The notes: a model not told the origin generated them from the sequence alone. Shown: positions 51,350 to 59,930, counted from the first letter of the stretch. The stretch: 64,000 bases of DNA from Gillisella taibaishanensis (GCF_001938985.1 NZ_MKIN01000022.1:1-64000), one strand, 5' to 3'. Translations and numbers: made by a program.

Positions 51350-53700
51350 TCAGCAGCCTCCCGAAACTCGACAAGATCCTGGCAATTCGCCGCAACGATC
51401 GCCGCATAGGGCGGCGGCGAGACGCTATTGCCGACGCATGAGACCTGCACGCTCTTCGGGAAATCGACCCAGACCGGCGCTCCGCCGTCGCTCGGCGTCT
51501 GCCAACCGCCATCGATCACGTAATCCGGTGGGAAGCCCTGCGCATTGTAAAGCTCGCGTGGCGTCAACATGCGGATGCCGATATCGACCACGACATAGGT
51601 CTGCCCATCGATGACAAGCGTCACGAATTCCCGTTCGTCCCAGAAGCCGAAAGACCTCAAGAAGTCGGCAACCTGTCGGGCCCGGTCTTCCTGGCCAGCG
51701 GTAAAGGGCGGGACGGAAACTCCGGCCTCGACATGGCCATGACGATCTTTCGTCGTGATCGTATGGCAGGGCTCGTCTTCCGCGCCCTTCGTATCCATGC
51801 CGTAATACGAAGCCATAAATGGCGAGACATAGGCCGCGTGGCCGCCGCCAGCCGTGATCGTCTTTATCGGGACACGAAGGTCGCCCTGGCCGCCTGCGGT
51901 GTTCGACGTGTAGAGATGAGATAAATACGGCGTGACCAGTTGTGACTTATTCACACCCGCGACCACCGTTCCTGCCGGTTCTTCAACTGCATGGCCGGTA
52001 CTGTTGCCAAACTGCCGGGCAATGAAAGCGGATACCGCACCCTGCTGCGCACCGGATTGCGTCACGGTTGACATCGGCTCGTCGGCTGCCCTACCGGGAT
52101 TGATGCCACCGACGCGGCGGCTGTCATTGTTGTGCTGTGCAAGGAACGCGGCGGCCACGGCATGCTTCACGCCGCCGGCAACCACCGTGCCGAGCGGTTT
52201 CTCAATGTCCATGGTGCGAGGGGCTTGGCCTGCTCGCTCACCATAACCAGTCTGCACGAGAGTCGGGATGATGACCGAGTTCTGATCTTTGGTACTGGCG
52301 CAGATGGTGTGGTGCGGCGCTTCGACAGAGCGGACTGCACCGCCCTGTTGGGCATGCGTCAGAACCGGGGCAACGACGGAAAGCCCAGCGCCACCGGCGG
52401 TGATCGTGTGGGCTGGCTTATCCGCCTCGTTGAACGGCTTTCCGGAATTGCGCATGGTCATCAGGTGCGGCGCAAGCACACCTAAAGGCGCGCAGCCGCC
52501 TGGTCTCTTGATAAAACTGTTCGCGGTCACGGTCGACAATGGCTCATCCATTGCCGAGCCGGTCGCCCCCGAATTGAACCGGCTGATTGATGGCGCGATC
52601 AAGGAATGCCGGTTTTCCGTTGGGATAGTTGCGATCGGATCATCAAGCTCCGAAACCCGCTCCGACCGACCATCCATGTGGCTATAGTAGGAGGCCAGAT
52701 GCGGGGAGACGACAGCATGCGATATGCCGCCACTGGTCACGGTGCCCATCGGGTCTTCGATCGAATATTCGCGCCGGCCCCCACTGTAGCCATGGGCCAC
52801 CGACACCAAAAACGGCCGCTCGGCATCGAGAACATAGCGCTTCATACCCCGCGCCACCCGCGCCATCGTCGCATCGGCAAGCGGACGAACGGCCCGCAGG
52901 CGATGCTTGGTGAAGATGTTGGCGGCGGTATCGAAGATCGACGGGCACGGAAGCGACCAATCGATGCATTCCGCAGCCGTGCGCCATGGCAGCTTCTTGC
53001 CAGCGATCACATCGGGATCATCAGGCGCGCCATGCGTCGGCTCTGGCCACACGATCGGCTTGCCGTCGAACCGGATCACCAGGAACAGCCGCTTGCGGAT
53101 GGTCGGTGCGCCAAAGTCACAGGCCCTGATTTCCCGGAACTCCATCTTGCCGCCGAGCTTCTTGATTGCCTTGCTCCACGCGGCAAAGGTTTCGCCGCGG
53201 CGTTCCGGATCCGGCATCAGGCCCTTGTGGGTCTGCACCAGCGGTCCCCAATCCTTCCATTCCTCGACATTTTCCATGGTGACGACGTCGACCTTGCCGC
53301 CGCTTTTCTGGATGCGCTCGATCCATCCCGGAATGATCCAGGCGAGATCGCGGATATTCCGCTCGACAGGTTTGCCGCCCTTGGCCTTGGAGAAGTGCTT
53401 GCAATCGGGGCTGAAATGCATCAGCCCGATATGCTTGCCGCGCATGTGGTCGAGCGGATCGACCCGATAGACATTTTCCGAAAGGTGAAGCGTCTCTGGA
53501 TGGTTGGCTGCATGCAGCGCCAGCGCTGCCGGGTTGTGGTTGATGGCGATATCCGGCGAGCGGCCAAGCGCCATTTCGATGCCAGTCGACGCGCCGCCGC
53601 CACCGGCGAAGCTGTCGACGATCATGGGTCGACCGGCAGTCAATGCGGGGGTAGAGGTCGAAGCCAGGAAGTCATCCGGCAAAAAGCTCATATTCATCAC
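51346..53700 (-). CDS. DNA (cytosine-5) methyltransferase with ten internal repeats
   Basis: A 784-residue protein. Motif I is DSFAGGGGASTGIEMALG (29-46), motif IV FSPDCKHFS with Cys 100 as nucleophile (SPDC instead of the usual PPC), motif VI ENV (143-145), and C-terminal motifs QGFPPDY (721) and GNSVSPP (758). Between residues about 316 and 660 a unit like DEPxxTVTAGGxHAxVxP occurs ten times. Ordinary enzymes carry it once, near the target-recognition region. The protein is therefore about twice the usual length. It may protect phage DNA from host restriction. It overlaps the primase gene. Confidence 0.9.
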   Translation of the reverse strand: MMNMSFLPDDFLASTSTPALTAGRPMIVDSFAGGGGASTGIEMALGRSPDIAINHNPAALALHAANHPETLHLSENVYRVDPLDHMRGKHIGLMHFSPDCKHFSKAKGGKPVERNIRDLAWIIPGWIERIQKSGGKVDVVTMENVEEWKDWGPLVQTHKGLMPDPERRGETFAAWSKAIKKLGGKMEFREIRACDFGAPTIRKRLFLVIRFDGKPIVWPEPTHGAPDDPDVIAGKKLPWRTAAECIDWSLPCPSIFDTAANIFTKHRLRAVRPLADATMARVARGMKRYVLDAERPFLVSVAHGYSGGRREYSIEDPMGTVTSGGISHAVVSPHLASYYSHMDGRSERVSELDDPIATIPTENRHSLIAPSISRFNSGATGSAMDEPLSTVTANSFIKRPGGCAPLGVLAPHLMTMRNSGKPFNEADKPAHTITAGGAGLSVVAPVLTHAQQGGAVRSVEAPHHTICASTKDQNSVIIPTLVQTGYGERAGQAPRTMDIEKPLGTVVAGGVKHAVAAAFLAQHNNDSRRVGGINPGRAADEPMSTVTQSGAQQGAVSAFIARQFGNSTGHAVEEPAGTVVAGVNKSQLVTPYLSHLYTSNTAGGQGDLRVPIKTITAGGGHAAYVSPFMASYYGMDTKGAEDEPCHTITTKDRHGHVEAGVSVPPFTAGQEDRARQVADFLRSFGFWDEREFVTLVIDGQTYVVVDIGIRMLTPRELYNAQGFPPDYVIDGGWQTPSDGGAPVWVDFPKSVQVSCVGNSVSPPPYAAIVAANCQDLVEFREAAE

Positions 53701-53996
53701 ACCATCTCCCCACGCAATTCGCGCAATTCCTTGAACCCGATTCTCCGCAGCCGCCCGTGCGCCAGCAGGCTTTGCGCCAGATCTTTCAGCCGCACGTCGG
53801 CTCGGCCAAACAGGGTAAAATCGATCAGGCAGGGCGTGCCCTCATGCCAGCCGCGCAGGCCTTCGGGATCGGTAATCACCCGAAGCGCCCGGCCATCGCA
53901 GAGGCGACCGCGTGGCACCTGCCAGGCGTCCAATGTCTTTGCCGCCGCTTCACGGCTCGGCGCGATGATCAGGGTGATTTTCTGTTTTTCACGCAT
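53697..53996 (-). CDS. Hypothetical phage protein
   Basis: The product is 99 residues from the ATG that overlaps the previous stop. It begins KQKITLIIAPSREAAAKTLD and has an alpha-beta pattern (CDGRALRVITDPEGLRGWHE, LIDFTLFGRADVRLKDLAQS). No known family. It is translated between the winged-helix protein and the methyltransferase and overlaps both. Confidence 0.6.
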   Translation of the reverse strand: MREKQKITLIIAPSREAAAKTLDAWQVPRGRLCDGRALRVITDPEGLRGWHEGTPCLIDFTLFGRADVRLKDLAQSLLAHGRLRRIGFKELRELRGEMV

Positions 53997-54495
53997 CGGC
54001 GGCCACCGATATGATGGTGGCGAAGGCAGCGCGACCGGCCTCTGTGGCAACCCACGTGCTTTGGCGCGGGCCTTTGCCGACGCGCAGGCATTTGATAAAG
54101 GCGTAGGCCTTCAGCGTATCGAGCAGCCAGCGCGCCGACCCGCTCGTAATGCCGGCTTGCCGCTCCAGGTCCGCATAGGTCATGGTCACCGGACCATCGG
54201 CAACACAAAACACGGAAAGCAGCTTGCGGGCCGGGTCCGACAGATCGCCGTCATCAGATCTCGCTGGCAAGTTCCGCTCTTTCTGATCCGCAAGAAAGAC
54301 CTGGTGGTGCTGATTGCACAGAGCCTCGAGCATCTGGATCGGCTGGCCCGTCATCTCCTCCATGGACTGTTTCGAGAGCCCGCGCTCGCGCAGCATACGT
54401 GCCAGAAGGCTCTTGGTCGGATCGTCGAGGTCGGCGAAACTGGCAGGCGTGATGAAAGCCGGTGTCTTATGGCTGAACAAGGAAACGGATGTCAT
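53989..54495 (-). CDS. Winged-helix DNA-binding phage protein
   Basis: The product is 168 residues from the ATG with GAGGTGG upstream; a longer frame has no such site. The C-terminal half (TMTYADLERQAGITSGSARW, LLDTLKAYAFIKCLRVGKGP then RQSTWVATEAGRAAF) is a winged helix like those of MarR-type or replication-initiator proteins. The position in the replication operon suggests a regulator or replication accessory. The ligand is unknown. Confidence 0.6.
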   Translation of the reverse strand: MTSVSLFSHKTPAFITPASFADLDDPTKSLLARMLRERGLSKQSMEEMTGQPIQMLEALCNQHHQVFLADQKERNLPARSDDGDLSDPARKLLSVFCVADGPVTMTYADLERQAGITSGSARWLLDTLKAYAFIKCLRVGKGPRQSTWVATEAGRAAFATIISVAADA

Positions 54496-54899
54496 AACCA
54501 CCTCGATTGTCTGGAGTGTGCGGAAGAAGAGGGAGGAGACGCCGCCCGGGCAGCGGGAGGCGCATGATCCTGCCTGTCGGCAAGGGGTGCGGGCTCGGCA
54601 GGCGGCGCGCACGCCTCAGCCCATCGCTTGTCGTGCCAGGCCTCGAGCGCGGCGACATGAACGGCATAGTCCATATCGAACTCCCGCCGCAGCCGCTCTT
54701 CGCGCCAGACCTGTTCGAACAAACCGGGCGAGCCGTACCAACGGTTGATCACCTTCGCCTTGGTGGGGATTGCCGCGATCTCTGCGACATCGCTGACGAT
54801 CTTTGCCCATGCAGGCACAAGCTCGGGGTCGCAGCGGAATAGATCGATTGCCGCTTGTTGCGGATTATCGGTGCAGACGAAGAGGCCAGCCGGCTTCAT
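54492..54899 (-). CDS. Hypothetical phage protein
   Basis: A 135-residue protein with a helical N-terminal part (QQAAIDLFRCDPELVPAWAK, VREERL-like EERLRREFDMDYAVHVAALE) and a low-complexity Ala/Pro/Ser tail. It overlaps both neighbours. Not recognised. Confidence 0.6.
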   Translation of the reverse strand: MKPAGLFVCTDNPQQAAIDLFRCDPELVPAWAKIVSDVAEIAAIPTKAKVINRWYGSPGLFEQVWREERLRREFDMDYAVHVAALEAWHDKRWAEACAPPAEPAPLADRQDHAPPAARAASPPSSSAHSRQSRWL

Positions 54900-57505
54900 T
54901 GCGCCGCCTCCATCAGGTCGAAAAGGCTGGGCATGGCCATTTCCCGCGCTGCCGCCTCGACATATTTGCAGCCGTCGAGGAAATAGGCGGGGTTAAGCTC
55001 GGTCGCGATGCCTTTGCGGCCAAGCTTGATCGCCCGATATGGCACCGTCATCAGCCCGCCAAACGGGTCGAACACGGTCTCGCCCGGCTCGGTATATTGG
55101 CCGATGGCCCGGTCGACGATGTCGAATTGCAGCGGGCAGAGATGCATTTCCTTTCCGGCCTGCGCCTGCAGCGTGTTCATCGACAGCATGCGGGCGACAT
55201 CGGTCCAGACATCGTCATGCTTGGAATGCGGCGGCAACAGCATGAAGGTCGAGGGCAGCATGCCCCGCTCTTCCAGCACTTCGGCAATCTTCACGTGATG
55301 CTCGAAATCGTAGACAGATTCGAGGGAGTAGCGTTTCCAGAGCTTGAAGATCTGATGATGCTCCAGCCCGGCCAGATCCTCGATCGGCAACAGCCGGTCG
55401 CCAGAGCTCGGCATATAGCCATGGGCATCGAGCTGCCACCGCGCCCGGGAATAGCCGGTCTCGTTCGACCATTCCCCGGCTTCATTGCTCCATTGCCGCT
55501 TCTCTTTCTTCACCGGCCGGTCGGCATAACCGTTATCGGCCGAACTTGGCGGCTTGCGAAAAATCAGCAGATATTCCGGCATGCCGTTGCCCATGCGGCT
55601 GCCATCCTTGCATTGCTCGGACCAGCCGAGCCGATAGGTCTGGTTGTTTTCCCGCACCACATCGGTCGTGATCGTCTTGCGCGAGAGGAAGGCGAAGCCA
55701 TGCTTCTGGAATGCCCTGATACAATCGTCGGAAAACGGATAGACGCTCTGGAACCCGAGGCCCGTCATGCCGCCGGGCACGATCCGGTCTTTCACATGGA
55801 TGGCGGCGATCCGGCCCGGCGAAAGCACGCGCAACAGCTCGGGAATGAGAAAGTCCATCTGTTTCCAGAAGTGGTTATTGTCATCCGTGTGGCCGAAATC
55901 GCAGTAATTCGGGCTGTACTCGTATTGCGTCGAGAACGGGATAGAGGTCACGATCAGGTCGACGCTGTCAGCCGCCATGGCCTGCGTTTCCAGGACGCAG
56001 TCATTGTTGATCAGCCGGTAGCTGTCGCCAATCGCCTCTATCCGGTCGACGCCAAGCGAGCGTTGCAGCGTGGCGGCCATGGCGGCGGCCGACAGGCCGT
56101 ATTCCTTGATGATCTGGGTCATGATTGCTCTTTGCTCTTCGTGCCGCCGCCATTTCGCTTCCAGCACATCGCGCACCGGCCGCTCGGCCTCGGTGAAAAT
56201 GAGGTCGAGGCGCACGCGCCGCGTCTGCAGGAATCGGTAAATGCGGTGGACCGCCTGGATGAAATCGTTGAATTTGAAGCCGATCCCGAGGAAGATCGCC
56301 CAGCTGCAGAACGGCTGGAGATTGCAGCCCGAGCCCAGCATGGAGGGCTTGCCCGCCAGTTCGCGAATACGTCCCTCGGAAAAGCCGATGATCGAGGCTT
56401 CGCGCATTTCCAGATCCTGCGCGCCGTAGACGGTTACGGCATCCGGGATGACAGCCTCGATCGCCAGCCGCTCGGCTTCGAGATCGTGCCAGATCAGCCG
56501 ATGCTCATCCGGCGCCAGCGCCCGCAGATCCATCAGCTTGGCAATGCGCGCCGGCAGGCTGTCGCGCTTTTCCCGCGCGGCGTCCGAGAGTGATGCCGAG
56601 GCGTTGCGCAGCAATCGCCCCTGCCCGTTCTTTTCCGCGCCGGCCTGTCCGTGATCGCTCGGCACCTCATGCCAATGCACATCCATAGGCGGCAGATCAT
56701 ACCCGTCATCGGAAAAACCGAGATCGCTCGGCCGCTCGATAAACAGGCCCCAGCTTGCCACCCACAGCCAGAATTCACGCTGCTTGTGCGGATGGATCGT
56801 CAAGCTGTCGGCTTTTTCGGAATTGCGTTTGAAGAACCTGGTCTTTGCCTGCCCCACATCCATGATTTCGAGGAAGGCGGAATAGGCCAGCAGCTCGATA
56901 AACTCGTTCGGGCTCGGCGTGGCGGTCGCCACGAACTTGAAGCGGATCCCGTCAAACAGCCGCATGAACTCGCGGAATGTCTTCGAGCCGCCAAAGCCTC
57001 GCAGACAGGACGCCTCGTCGAGGCTTGCGACATCGAACAGGCGCGGGTCGATCTTGCCATCGCGCACCGGCTCATAGTTGGTCACATGCAGGCCGGTCGC
57101 CTGCGCCTCGGCCATGGAGCGGATGAAGGTAAGCCCATAAGCCCGATCGGGCCGCAGCGCCCGCCAGGCCTTCAACTCCGAGCGCTGCACATCGGTGATC
57201 CGGGGATGCGCGCCGGTTTCCAGCATCAAAGCATCCTTGCGGAATTCCTGGCGCACGCCGAGTGGCGCCACGATCAGGCCGCGACCGCCAAAGCGCGACA
57301 GCACCAGCCGCAGCACTTCCAGCTGAATGATGGTCTTGCCCAGCCCGAAGGCCGCGAAGATGGCGCGCCGGCCGCCAGCGCAAGCCCAGATGACAACCGC
57401 TTTCTGATGCGGCAGCAAAAGCGGATTGACGTCCTCGACGGCAACAGCAAACCCGCCTTCCGCCGCCATCTGGATCTTATCCTTGACAAACTCGACGTAG
57501 TTCAT
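54896..57505 (-). CDS. Helicase-DNA methyltransferase fusion
   Basis: The product has 869 residues. The N-terminal half is a superfamily-2 helicase: Walker A GLGKT (54-58), SLDEAS (162-166), VATATPSP (192-199) and QAVHRIYRFLQ (417-427). The C-terminal half is an amino-methyltransferase: TSIPFS (520-525, an unusual version of the DPPY/SPPF catalytic motif) and DPFGGLMT with ATELNPAYF (813 on). The long frame upstream is ignored because the family start is MNYVEF. Such fusions occur in alphaproteobacterial phages and may methylate adenine or cytosine while moving on DNA. It overlaps gcrA. Confidence 0.85.
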   Translation of the reverse strand: MNYVEFVKDKIQMAAEGGFAVAVEDVNPLLLPHQKAVVIWACAGGRRAIFAAFGLGKTIIQLEVLRLVLSRFGGRGLIVAPLGVRQEFRKDALMLETGAHPRITDVQRSELKAWRALRPDRAYGLTFIRSMAEAQATGLHVTNYEPVRDGKIDPRLFDVASLDEASCLRGFGGSKTFREFMRLFDGIRFKFVATATPSPNEFIELLAYSAFLEIMDVGQAKTRFFKRNSEKADSLTIHPHKQREFWLWVASWGLFIERPSDLGFSDDGYDLPPMDVHWHEVPSDHGQAGAEKNGQGRLLRNASASLSDAAREKRDSLPARIAKLMDLRALAPDEHRLIWHDLEAERLAIEAVIPDAVTVYGAQDLEMREASIIGFSEGRIRELAGKPSMLGSGCNLQPFCSWAIFLGIGFKFNDFIQAVHRIYRFLQTRRVRLDLIFTEAERPVRDVLEAKWRRHEEQRAIMTQIIKEYGLSAAAMAATLQRSLGVDRIEAIGDSYRLINNDCVLETQAMAADSVDLIVTSIPFSTQYEYSPNYCDFGHTDDNNHFWKQMDFLIPELLRVLSPGRIAAIHVKDRIVPGGMTGLGFQSVYPFSDDCIRAFQKHGFAFLSRKTITTDVVRENNQTYRLGWSEQCKDGSRMGNGMPEYLLIFRKPPSSADNGYADRPVKKEKRQWSNEAGEWSNETGYSRARWQLDAHGYMPSSGDRLLPIEDLAGLEHHQIFKLWKRYSLESVYDFEHHVKIAEVLEERGMLPSTFMLLPPHSKHDDVWTDVARMLSMNTLQAQAGKEMHLCPLQFDIVDRAIGQYTEPGETVFDPFGGLMTVPYRAIKLGRKGIATELNPAYFLDGCKYVEAAAREMAMPSLFDLMEAAQ

Positions 57506-58062
57506 GCCGCCCTCGCCCGGAAAACCAGCTTCTGATGCGCGGGGCACCACGATTGCAGATCGTCGACAGCAGCACCGCAGCAAGGCGACTTCGGCCCGGC
57601 GACGTCATCGAAGGGAACCAGCGGGAATTTGCATTGGCCCGAGGTCAGATCGGCAAAGGCCACCGGCTCGACATGCTCCAGCCGGAACGCATTAAGATTG
57701 CGTTTCGGTGCGAGACCGCCCGTCACCCGCCCATCAACGATGGTCTGCACGAACACCGGCAGTTTGGGCGCTGGCTTCGGTTCCGGTTTCGGTGCTGCCG
57801 GCTTTGGCGCACGGGGCTTTGCTGGCGCGATTGGCTTGGCAGTGACCGCCACCTTGACCTGGCCCGTCCCTTTCCGGGATGGCGGCTGAGTGCCAACGCC
57901 ACGGGCTGGAAAGAGGTCACGGCGCCGACCAGCAATACCGAGAACGGAACTCCGCGACACACCGAGAGTGCTGCTGATTTCAGTCGCCGAATGCCCCTCT
58001 TTCCAAAGGTCAGCGGCCTTTTCCAGCTTCTCGCCGGTCCAGACGAATGCCACGCCGCTCAT
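57502..58062 (-). CDS. gcrA: GcrA-family transcription regulator
   Basis: A 186-residue protein. The N-terminus (FVWTGEKLEKAADLWKEGHS, ATEISSTLGVSRSSVLGIAG) is the GcrA helix-turn-helix, followed by a Pro/Lys/Ala-rich linker and a C-terminal GQCKFPLVPF...CCGAAVDDLQSWCPAHQKL with conserved Cys/His. GcrA works with RNA polymerase at promoters whose GANTC sites are methylated by CcrM and drives cell-cycle genes in Caulobacter. The phage copy may steer host transcription or use methylation by its neighbours. It overlaps the helicase-methyltransferase start by 4 bases. Confidence 0.85.
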   Translation of the reverse strand: MSGVAFVWTGEKLEKAADLWKEGHSATEISSTLGVSRSSVLGIAGRRRDLFPARGVGTQPPSRKGTGQVKVAVTAKPIAPAKPRAPKPAAPKPEPKPAPKLPVFVQTIVDGRVTGGLAPKRNLNAFRLEHVEPVAFADLTSGQCKFPLVPFDDVAGPKSPCCGAAVDDLQSWCPAHQKLVFRARAA

Positions 58063-58250
58063 CGAAAGAACCTCCCGATCTCAGCGCAGCGGATGCAGTG
58101 CTTTTCGATAACCTCAGCTGTGGTGCGCACCGTGCCGCATTCCTTGCACTGACGCTTCTCGAGCGACGGGCTCGGCGCAAAGGCGGCAATATTGATTTCG
58201 CGGTCATGGCGACGGCGGGCGGCGTAGAGCTTTTCCTCGACAGGTGTCAT
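58059..58250 (-). CDS. Small zinc-ribbon phage protein
   Basis: A 63-residue protein with C-x2-C...C-x2-C (QCKECGTVRTTAEVIEKHCI then RCAEIGRF), a zinc ribbon. It overlaps GcrA and the CII-like gene by 4 bases each. The function is unknown; a nucleic-acid or protein contact is likely. Confidence 0.75.
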   Translation of the reverse strand: MTPVEEKLYAARRRHDREINIAAFAPSPSLEKRQCKECGTVRTTAEVIEKHCIRCAEIGRFFR

Positions 58251-58711
58251 ACGCCTGCCCCCGCCTTGCTCATGATCTCACGGATCTTTTTGATCAGCTT
58301 CTCGCCTTCGCGGCCGATGTCACGAGCCTCGCCCGTCGAAATGTGCCCATCGTCCAGGGCCTCGACGACGACGGTTTTCAGCGCATTGGACACGCTGTCC
58401 ATGCTCAAGAGGTCCATCAGGTTGAGCTTTGCGGCCGCAGCCGCAGGCTCATCCTTCACCAGCCGATAGCCCTGCAACCGGGCCAGCTGCTCGGTAATGA
58501 CGGGAGAACCGGCTTCGAGATCAGCCTCAAGGACGATATCGAGCGGCATGAACTTTTCCGCATTGTCATCGGAGGTGCTGGCGTAGTTCGACAGCGGCGC
58601 CTTGCCGACACGAGTGATGTGCTGAAAACTCTCAGCGGTGCCCGCCATCTGGATGGCTCGGCGGGTTGCGCCCTTCAGGGCAGCAGCCTGTTCTCTGTTA
58701 ATTGCGCGCAC
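58247..58711 (-). CDS. CII-like phage regulatory protein (Phage_CP76 type)
   Basis: A 154-residue protein from a GTG with GAGGAGGG 6 bases upstream. The pattern (REQAAALKGATRRAIQMAGT, ITRVGKAPLSNYASTSDDNA, EKFMPLDIVLEADLEAGSPV, TEQLARLQGYRLV) matches the CII/CP76 family seen downstream of cro in P2/Mu-like and rhizobial phages. Lambda CII activates repressor and integrase promoters. It is the first gene after the terminator that separates it from the cro-like gene. Confidence 0.75.
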   Translation of the reverse strand: MRAINREQAAALKGATRRAIQMAGTAESFQHITRVGKAPLSNYASTSDDNAEKFMPLDIVLEADLEAGSPVITEQLARLQGYRLVKDEPAAAAAKLNLMDLLSMDSVSNALKTVVVEALDDGHISTGEARDIGREGEKLIKKIREIMSKAGAGV

Positions 58712-58859
58712 TTATCCCTCCTCGGAAATCAAGGATATTTTTTGCCGATTTGTTTTCGTGAACCGCCCCGCGCCAGCGGCTAGAACCGCAACAGAAACAG
58801 GGACTTAACTTTAGCTCTCACTCACATGCGAGGCCGATATGACCAACAGACAAGAAAAT

Positions 58860-58890
58860 GCCGAGGAGATCGGGGGACAATCCCCTCGGC
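58860..58890 (-). terminator. Terminator between cro-like and cII-like genes
   Basis: On the minus strand GCCGAGG...CCTCGGC forms a 7-base stem followed by ATTTTCTT. It lies in the 238-base gap between the cro-like and cII-like genes, the position of tR1 in lambda. It could limit read-through into the cII-replication operon. Confidence 0.6.
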
Positions 58891-58949
58891 AGGTAGCGCC
58901 AGGCTCTTGCCAGACCCGGCGCGGGAGAAGCGATGTGGAGCCGCGCGGT

Positions 58950-59183
58950 TCATTCGACAGCCTCCAAACCGACCGCATGTTTCGCGAGCCAGGCAAAAGA
59001 AATCTCTTCGATTCCTTGCGCAGCGGAAGCATCAACAACGCGAGCCCAATGCTTAGGCGCGATACTTCCACGTCGCCGCATCTGACGAGCAGCCTCATAG
59101 CCGCAGCCAACCGCTGACGCGAAATCCGCGATTGTCGGCCATTGGTCAATAAGCTCGGAAATTGTCGAAACCGTCTTGCTCAT
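58950..59183 (-). CDS. Cro-like repressor (HTH)
   Basis: The product is 77 residues from ATG 59183. The HTH pattern TISELIDQWPTIADFASAVG, then GYEAARQMRRRGSIAPKHWA, has the small Cro/YdaS type recognition helix. It lies head-to-head with the repressor gene. A -10-like TACAGT with TTGCGG 17 bases upstream ends only about 6 bases before the ATG, and no ribosome site is seen, so the mRNA may be leaderless. Confidence 0.8.
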   Translation of the reverse strand: MSKTVSTISELIDQWPTIADFASAVGCGYEAARQMRRRGSIAPKHWARVVDASAAQGIEEISFAWLAKHAVGLEAVE

Positions 59184-59192
59184 ACATGGACT

Positions 59193-59263
59193 GTACAAAA
59201 TGTACGACACTTCCGCAACCCTATTTCGTACACCTTGGACGACAAAAATCGTTCATTGTGTAC
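59193..59263. promoter_or_regulatory. Three 13-bp operators between cro-like and repressor genes
   Basis: GTACA-AAA-TGTAC (59193-59205, perfect), GTACA-CCT-TGGAC (59228-59240) and GTTCA-TTG-TGTAC (59251-59263) share the pattern GTACA-N3-TGTAC. The first overlaps the probable cro promoter and the third ends 3 bases before the repressor ATG. Three related operators in a divergent immunity region match the lambda OR design. Two more copies lie at 59931-59969. Confidence 0.8.
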
Positions 59264-59265
59264 GC

Positions 59266-59880
59266 ATGAATGAACCGAAAGACAGATTGCAGATCGCTAG
59301 AGCGAAATCAGGCTACAAATCGCCGACAGAAGCGGCGAGAGCGTTTCCGCGCCACATCAATGCGAACACCATGATAAGTCATGAAAATGGCAACCGGGCG
59401 ATATCGCGCAAAGCCGCCGCAAAATATGCCGATCTGTTCGGTGTTGACGCCGGCTGGATCCTTTATGGCGAGAATGACGCAACAGAGTCTTCCGACATCG
59501 ACGTGCCACTTCTCTCGCTGGTCAGCGCGGGCAATCTCCGCGACCAATCCATGATCACTGCCGACAACATAATCAGACACATAAAGGTTGGCGAGCTGCC
59601 CAGGGGCGATTGGGTTGCACTACAGGTAGAAGGCGATTCTATGGATCGCATTGCTCCAGAAGGAGCGATCATTCTTGTAGACCGAGCCGACGATCAACTC
59701 ATTGATGGCAGGTTTTATATTTTTGCACTGGCGACAGGCGAGGCTACCTTTAAGAGATGGCGCAGATCGCCTGCCCGCCTTCAGCCATACTCAACAAACC
59801 CTGATCATATGTCAACGCCAGCAAGCCTTGATGACTTGTATGTCTTCGGCCGCGTGAAGCGGGTTATTCACGACATCTAA
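59266..59880 (+). CDS. CI/LexA-type phage repressor (S24 peptidase)
   Basis: The product is 204 residues from ATG 59266, chosen because the operator ends just before it and the HTH starts there; the longer frame would run through operators. N-terminal HTH (LQIARAKSGYKSPTEAARAF, about 8-60) is followed by the self-cleaving domain: Ala88-Gly89 cut site (LLSLVSAGN), Ser125 (VEGDSMDRIAPEG) and Lys163 (GEATFKRWRR). RecA activated by DNA damage should trigger self-cleavage and induction. No ribosome site is visible, so a leaderless mRNA is possible, as with lambda cI. Confidence 0.9.
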   Translation: MNEPKDRLQIARAKSGYKSPTEAARAFPRHINANTMISHENGNRAISRKAAAKYADLFGVDAGWILYGENDATESSDIDVPLLSLVSAGNLRDQSMITADNIIRHIKVGELPRGDWVALQVEGDSMDRIAPEGAIILVDRADDQLIDGRFYIFALATGEATFKRWRRSPARLQPYSTNPDHMSTPASLDDLYVFGRVKRVIHDI

Positions 59881-59930
59881 TCCAAAAAACCAGACGTTAT
59901 GTGTGCTCGAAATTGCCTTGGGCATTTTTC

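Noticed and set aside
52606-54567. 653-codon + strand frame antisense to the C5 methyltransferase
   Set aside because: It is a codon-bias shadow of the minus-strand operon; no motifs and no ribosome site.
54803-56593. 596-codon + strand frame antisense to the helicase-methyltransferase
   Set aside because: Same reason; the minus-strand motifs are complete and in the correct order.
58839-59117. 92-codon + strand frame overlapping the cro-like gene
   Set aside because: It has a passable ribosome site but is antisense to the HTH gene and its sequence looks random. It also spans the terminator hairpin.
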